Source of the DNA: Oscarella lobularis
Taxonomy: Eukaryota; Porifera; Homoscleromorpha; Homosclerophorida; Oscarellidae
Assembly: GCF_947507565.1 (NCBI RefSeq)
Contig: NC_089175.1
Coordinates: 7,119,733 to 7,183,732 of the forward strand
Direction of reading: 5' to 3'
Length of the DNA stretch: 64,000 nucleotides
In this document: positions 61,081 through 64,000 of the stretch, piece after piece
Position numbering within the stretch: position 1 is the stretch's first letter
Layout of the letters: each line of letters starts with the position of its first letter
Program-made: the position numbers and the translations under genes
The notes under the pieces: generated by a model
Database searches by the model: none
What the model was told of the DNA's origin: nothing
The model's input: only the letters and a program-made list of their open reading frames with translations

Positions 61081-61297
61081 AGAGGTTGTATTATCTAACG
61101 ACTCACCTAGAACTCGTGGCGTTTTATCTCTTGCGTTTATAGCTAGTAACTCTAAACTGTATTAATTTTATTTGCCTTCCGGTGCCTGTACTGATGCTAA
61201 AAAATGTGTAGGGTACTCATTCAATCGTCCCATTTTCCTATCAGAGCGACTTTTCAGCGGAAATTCTATAATAGGGAATCGCTTCCGTTTTTCAACG

Positions 61298-62025
61298 TCA
61301 ATACATTGGCGTCTCGAACACCAATAAAAGCGCAGCAATCACGCACACCGTAGCAGTAATAGCCACAGCACGACGAGAAGTAGAAATAGCAGACGACGTG
61401 GTAGGATATTGCGTGGAATCTATATAGGAAAGACTCGTAGAGGCAACAGCAGTAGAAACATCAATTGTAGAATTAGGGCTCGTTTGTTGTAGGGTCGTTG
61501 TCACCATTGTCGTCGTCACGGTGGGATTATTAGTAGTTGTAGTATTTGTATTCGTATTATTTTTAGTCTCGATGACGATATTGACTGTGCAGCAAATCCT
61601 GGGAAATACAATATCCTCGAGACGACAAACGAATTGACCGTTGGGCGCGTCGATTGAAGCGCTTCTAATTGTCAAGGTACGAGTGAGTTTCGATACGTAG
61701 GTCCAGCAGTTCGAAGTGTCGTCGCGTTGTGTATTGCACGAGTCGACGCTTTTGCTGTTTCTCGTTTCCCACGTTAGCCCGTCACCGTTGAGGGTCTCTC
61801 TTCGACAGCTGACATCGACGACTTCTCCTCTCGTTATCGAAATGGGGTTATTGGTAATAGAAATTTTCTCTCCCTCGTGATCGCGCTCGCATTGGCAGTC
61901 TATGAGAGATCGGCTTTTAGGTGAATTTGCTTTTGTTTCATAGTAGACGCGAGTTTACCGTAAGTGTGTACGAGACTAGAGCCGAGTGAGAGGAGAATAA
62001 GGCCTAGTGTCGACATAGGAATCAT
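61298..62025 (-). CDS. Kinase-less Ig-like receptor (receptor F), truncated in the membrane span
   Basis: Exon 1 61959-62025 (signal MIPMSTLGLILLSLGSSLV) and exon 2 61298-61900, phase 1. Ig-like domain with [26 protein letters not shown] and FVCRLED, then a long Thr/Asn-rich stalk, then a span that begins [14 protein letters not shown]. One base is missing against B in the span (about 61321-61334), so the frame ends VFETPMY. The product would stop with a hydrophobic C-terminus and no tail, which could be a tail-less or lipid-anchored form but is more simply a damaged copy. Downstream DNA still carries the out-of-frame kinase scrap. Confidence 0.6.
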
Positions 62026-62039
62026 AACGCATATAGTCA

Positions 62040-63960
62040 GTCTCCAGTCTAACCGATACCTAAGATGAGAGGGGAGAAGTCCATGGTGTGTTCTCTAGTC
62101 GAGATTTCGCTGTCGAATGTCTGCTTAGCTTGGGCCAGGTGACTTTTCCCCCACAAGGGTACACGCCCCGGTTGTTGCATTAAGAACGCGTCGTACGGTA
62201 CACACATGGATATTCTGCCTTAGTTAATTCCTTCCGGGGTGAGGTATAGGGGCCTTACATTATGTAGAAGTCGTACGCACCGAGAGTCTCGGAGAAGAAT
62301 AATTTTCTCCGTTTTTTTCTCTCGTTTTACGTTGTGGCTGGAAACCGACCGCGCTTGGCGTTCACGATATTTGTTGGGAAGCGATGAGAGAGCCAGTTAT
62401 GTAATAATCTAATGCAAACTTCCTAAGGGTGTCTAGAGCTTGCATCATCTTCTATCGTATCATCAGTAAGCTATGACGTCACGCAGCCGCAACTTGACGG
62501 CGCGAATGAATCGTATCCGGCGGCCTCATCGAATTCTTGGGGCGAAGAAATTCCATACACTAGAAATCATAAGTGCACTCTTATTGACACGACCACGAGT
62601 TCCTACCAACGTTCAATTCGTTGCGATTCTCCATTAACCAACAAGTAACGCCCGCCTCAGGAAATCCTGTCGCGATTCTATTCATATCACCTCCTCACTA
62701 TGCATTCAACACCAACATAGAACACACTGCTGGTTAGACCAAATGCAGTGCGTGTACGCAAGGAACTTATGGGGGGTTCCCCCGGTGGAACGTGTAGGCG
62801 TTCATTTTTGTTGGGTGATCAAAAATGTTTCGAATGTTTTTTGATGTCTGTAGGTGGTCTTCTCTCAGTGAATTACATCATACCGCACGTCGTACTGCGA
62901 AATGACTCCACTGTTTAGTTTTATAGTTTGTTCCAGATCCAAGTGATCTCTCCCCCTCCCTTCCTTTTGCACCAGACTCCCACGAGCTAATCGATCACGC
63001 GACGTTTAGCGTAAACATAGACGGGAGAAAGAGAAAGAACTGTCAATTCGATTCTCTTGTGAGTCGGAAGAAAAAGGCCAACTTACGTAAATGAATAGGT
63101 GGTACTCGCGGCGAATGCATTCACCGTGAACTTTCTAACGAACGATATAATCTCGTGCGTGGGTGTGTGAATAACGTCATAGGACGCGTGTCGTATAGTT
63201 CCAATTTGTTCTGTGATCTATCTTCCCTCCTCATGCACTTGAGAGAAGGCTTGAACGCACCGTAATTGACATTGCCAAGAGATAGCTATAGACCTGAGTC
63301 ACCTGAATGACTCTATATCTACTTCTTTGTCTCCGTAAAGATTACGTACGTGGGCCGCGCGTGCTCCACTGAACCAAGAGTGTTCATCACTGCACCTTCA
63401 CTAGAAATTAGATAATTAGGAAAGTAAAGCGATTTTGCAACTCAGGCCGGCGGCCGTCGTATACGCGGCCGCACGTTGAATTTTTTTTGGGAGAGAAGTT
63501 AATTGCCAAACGTTTCTTCGTGTGCACATGATTTCACCGTTCCAAGTTTTGTTTTTCTACAAGTTCCGCTCTCCAGCGATGACGATGAGCTCAACGCTTC
63601 CACGCACATTCCTGCTGTAAATAATTAGGTATTTGCCTACGTTTGTTCGTAGAATCTTTGCGTTCATTCGAATGGGCGTGTCTTTCTATTAAGTGAACCT
63701 TCTTCAAACGAAACTTCTCAATACTATGCACACAGCACCTGAGATGCAAACAGTTTGAGAGGGAAAGCCTCTTCGTTCGTGGCTATGTGAAACATGAACG
63801 TTTAGTTGTTTTCACAAGCCTTTCCACGCCCACGAGCACACTCACGCATATCTGTGTGGGTCATCGCGTTTAGCGCTAAATCTCCCACGTGATGTAATGT
63901 ATTGGGGGTCGTCGCGGTTCGCGCTAAATCTCCCACGTGTTGTATGACCTGAGCCTCCTC
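62040..63960. other. Upstream region of receptor F and of a gene beyond the right edge
   Basis: Contains CTTCCGGGGTGAGG (62228) and CTATGACGTCACGCAGC (62472), matching the upstream regions of B and D. The segment 62800-62890 repeats 41930-42060. A 34-bp element is doubled at 63858-63891 and 63906-63939 (GCGCTAAATCTCCCACGTG in both), just before the terminal TATA box. No ORF supported. Confidence 0.45.
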
Positions 63961-63967
63961 TATAAAA
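63961..63967 (+). promoter_or_regulatory. TATA box pointing out of the window
   Basis: CTCTATAAAATGC, the same context as at 42917 and 60958, followed by CTTAGCTGTC... up to the window end. It predicts another secreted family gene starting just to the right of 64000. Confidence 0.45.
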
Positions 63968-64000
63968 TGCCGAACAAAACTGCTTAGCTGTCACATTGAG

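Noticed and set aside
1-64000. CRISPR arrays, bacterial operons, tRNA or rRNA genes
   Set aside because: No regularly spaced short repeats with unique spacers, no ribosome-binding-site-linked gene strings, and no tRNA or rRNA pattern recognised by eye.

Overview
The window is animal nuclear DNA. Coding regions are split by very short GT-AG introns (about 31 to 270 bp, most 31 to 65 bp). The proteins use metazoan extracellular modules (SRCR, parallel beta-helix, C-type lectin, EGF, von Willebrand D, cadherin, Ig-like) and include a receptor tyrosine kinase. Compact introns, Ig-like receptor kinases and large mosaic adhesion proteins suggest an early-branching animal, perhaps a sponge; that placement is inference only.

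Layout. (1) 1-3750, minus: 5' part of a bark beetle/Anakonda-like adhesion gene that runs off the left edge. (2) 3.8-11.7 kb: its upstream region, with a 5'UTR intron, a 106-bp minisatellite, an AT-rich palindromic array, spliced-looking sushi-like exons on the minus strand, hairpins, an E-box-containing 120-bp array and a GC-rich block with CRE-like sites. (3) 11.9-14.1 kb, minus: a kelch protein with a fragment of a protein-kinase N-lobe inside it. (4) 15.3-32.4 kb, minus: a second, complete bark-like gene. It starts like Anakonda (three beta-helix/SRCR blocks, C-type lectin, EGF, PSI-like) but continues without a visible gap into a vWD domain, an EGF array, seven cadherin repeats, a membrane span and a tyrosine-containing tail. 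(5) 32.4-40.6 kb: the upstream region again. Segments 1-11.7 kb and 28.66-40.56 kb are copies of one another, so the locus is a tandem duplication with a period of about 28.7 kb.

(6) 42.9-62.1 kb is a cluster of one gene family. The domain is Ig-like with an extra conserved Cys-Trp pair (SCW/TCW, often followed by YVS). On the minus strand are an intact receptor tyrosine kinase (49.5-51.5 kb) and three kinase-less relatives (46.0-46.8, 54.9-55.8 and 61.3-62.0 kb), plus a kinase pseudogene scrap at 58.1 kb. On the plus strand are secreted relatives (43.0-44.1 and 58.8-59.8 kb) with TATA boxes, a dead first exon at 61.0 kb and a TATA promoter at the right edge pointing out of the window. A complete Tigger/pogo DNA transposon (52.85-54.88 kb) sits inside one duplicated unit, and the sister unit keeps the empty site. 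Small unrecognised spliced genes lie at 48.8-49.2 kb (plus) and 57.2-58.0 kb (minus).

The kinase-less receptors all keep a scrap of the kinase C-lobe joined just after the membrane span at the same place, so they descend from one internal deletion of a receptor kinase. Each then has its own lesion (lost start codon, homopolymer frameshift, frameshift in the membrane span). The cluster therefore looks like fast birth and death of a receptor family, with secreted relatives on the opposite strand. A role in self/non-self or microbe recognition is possible but is inference.
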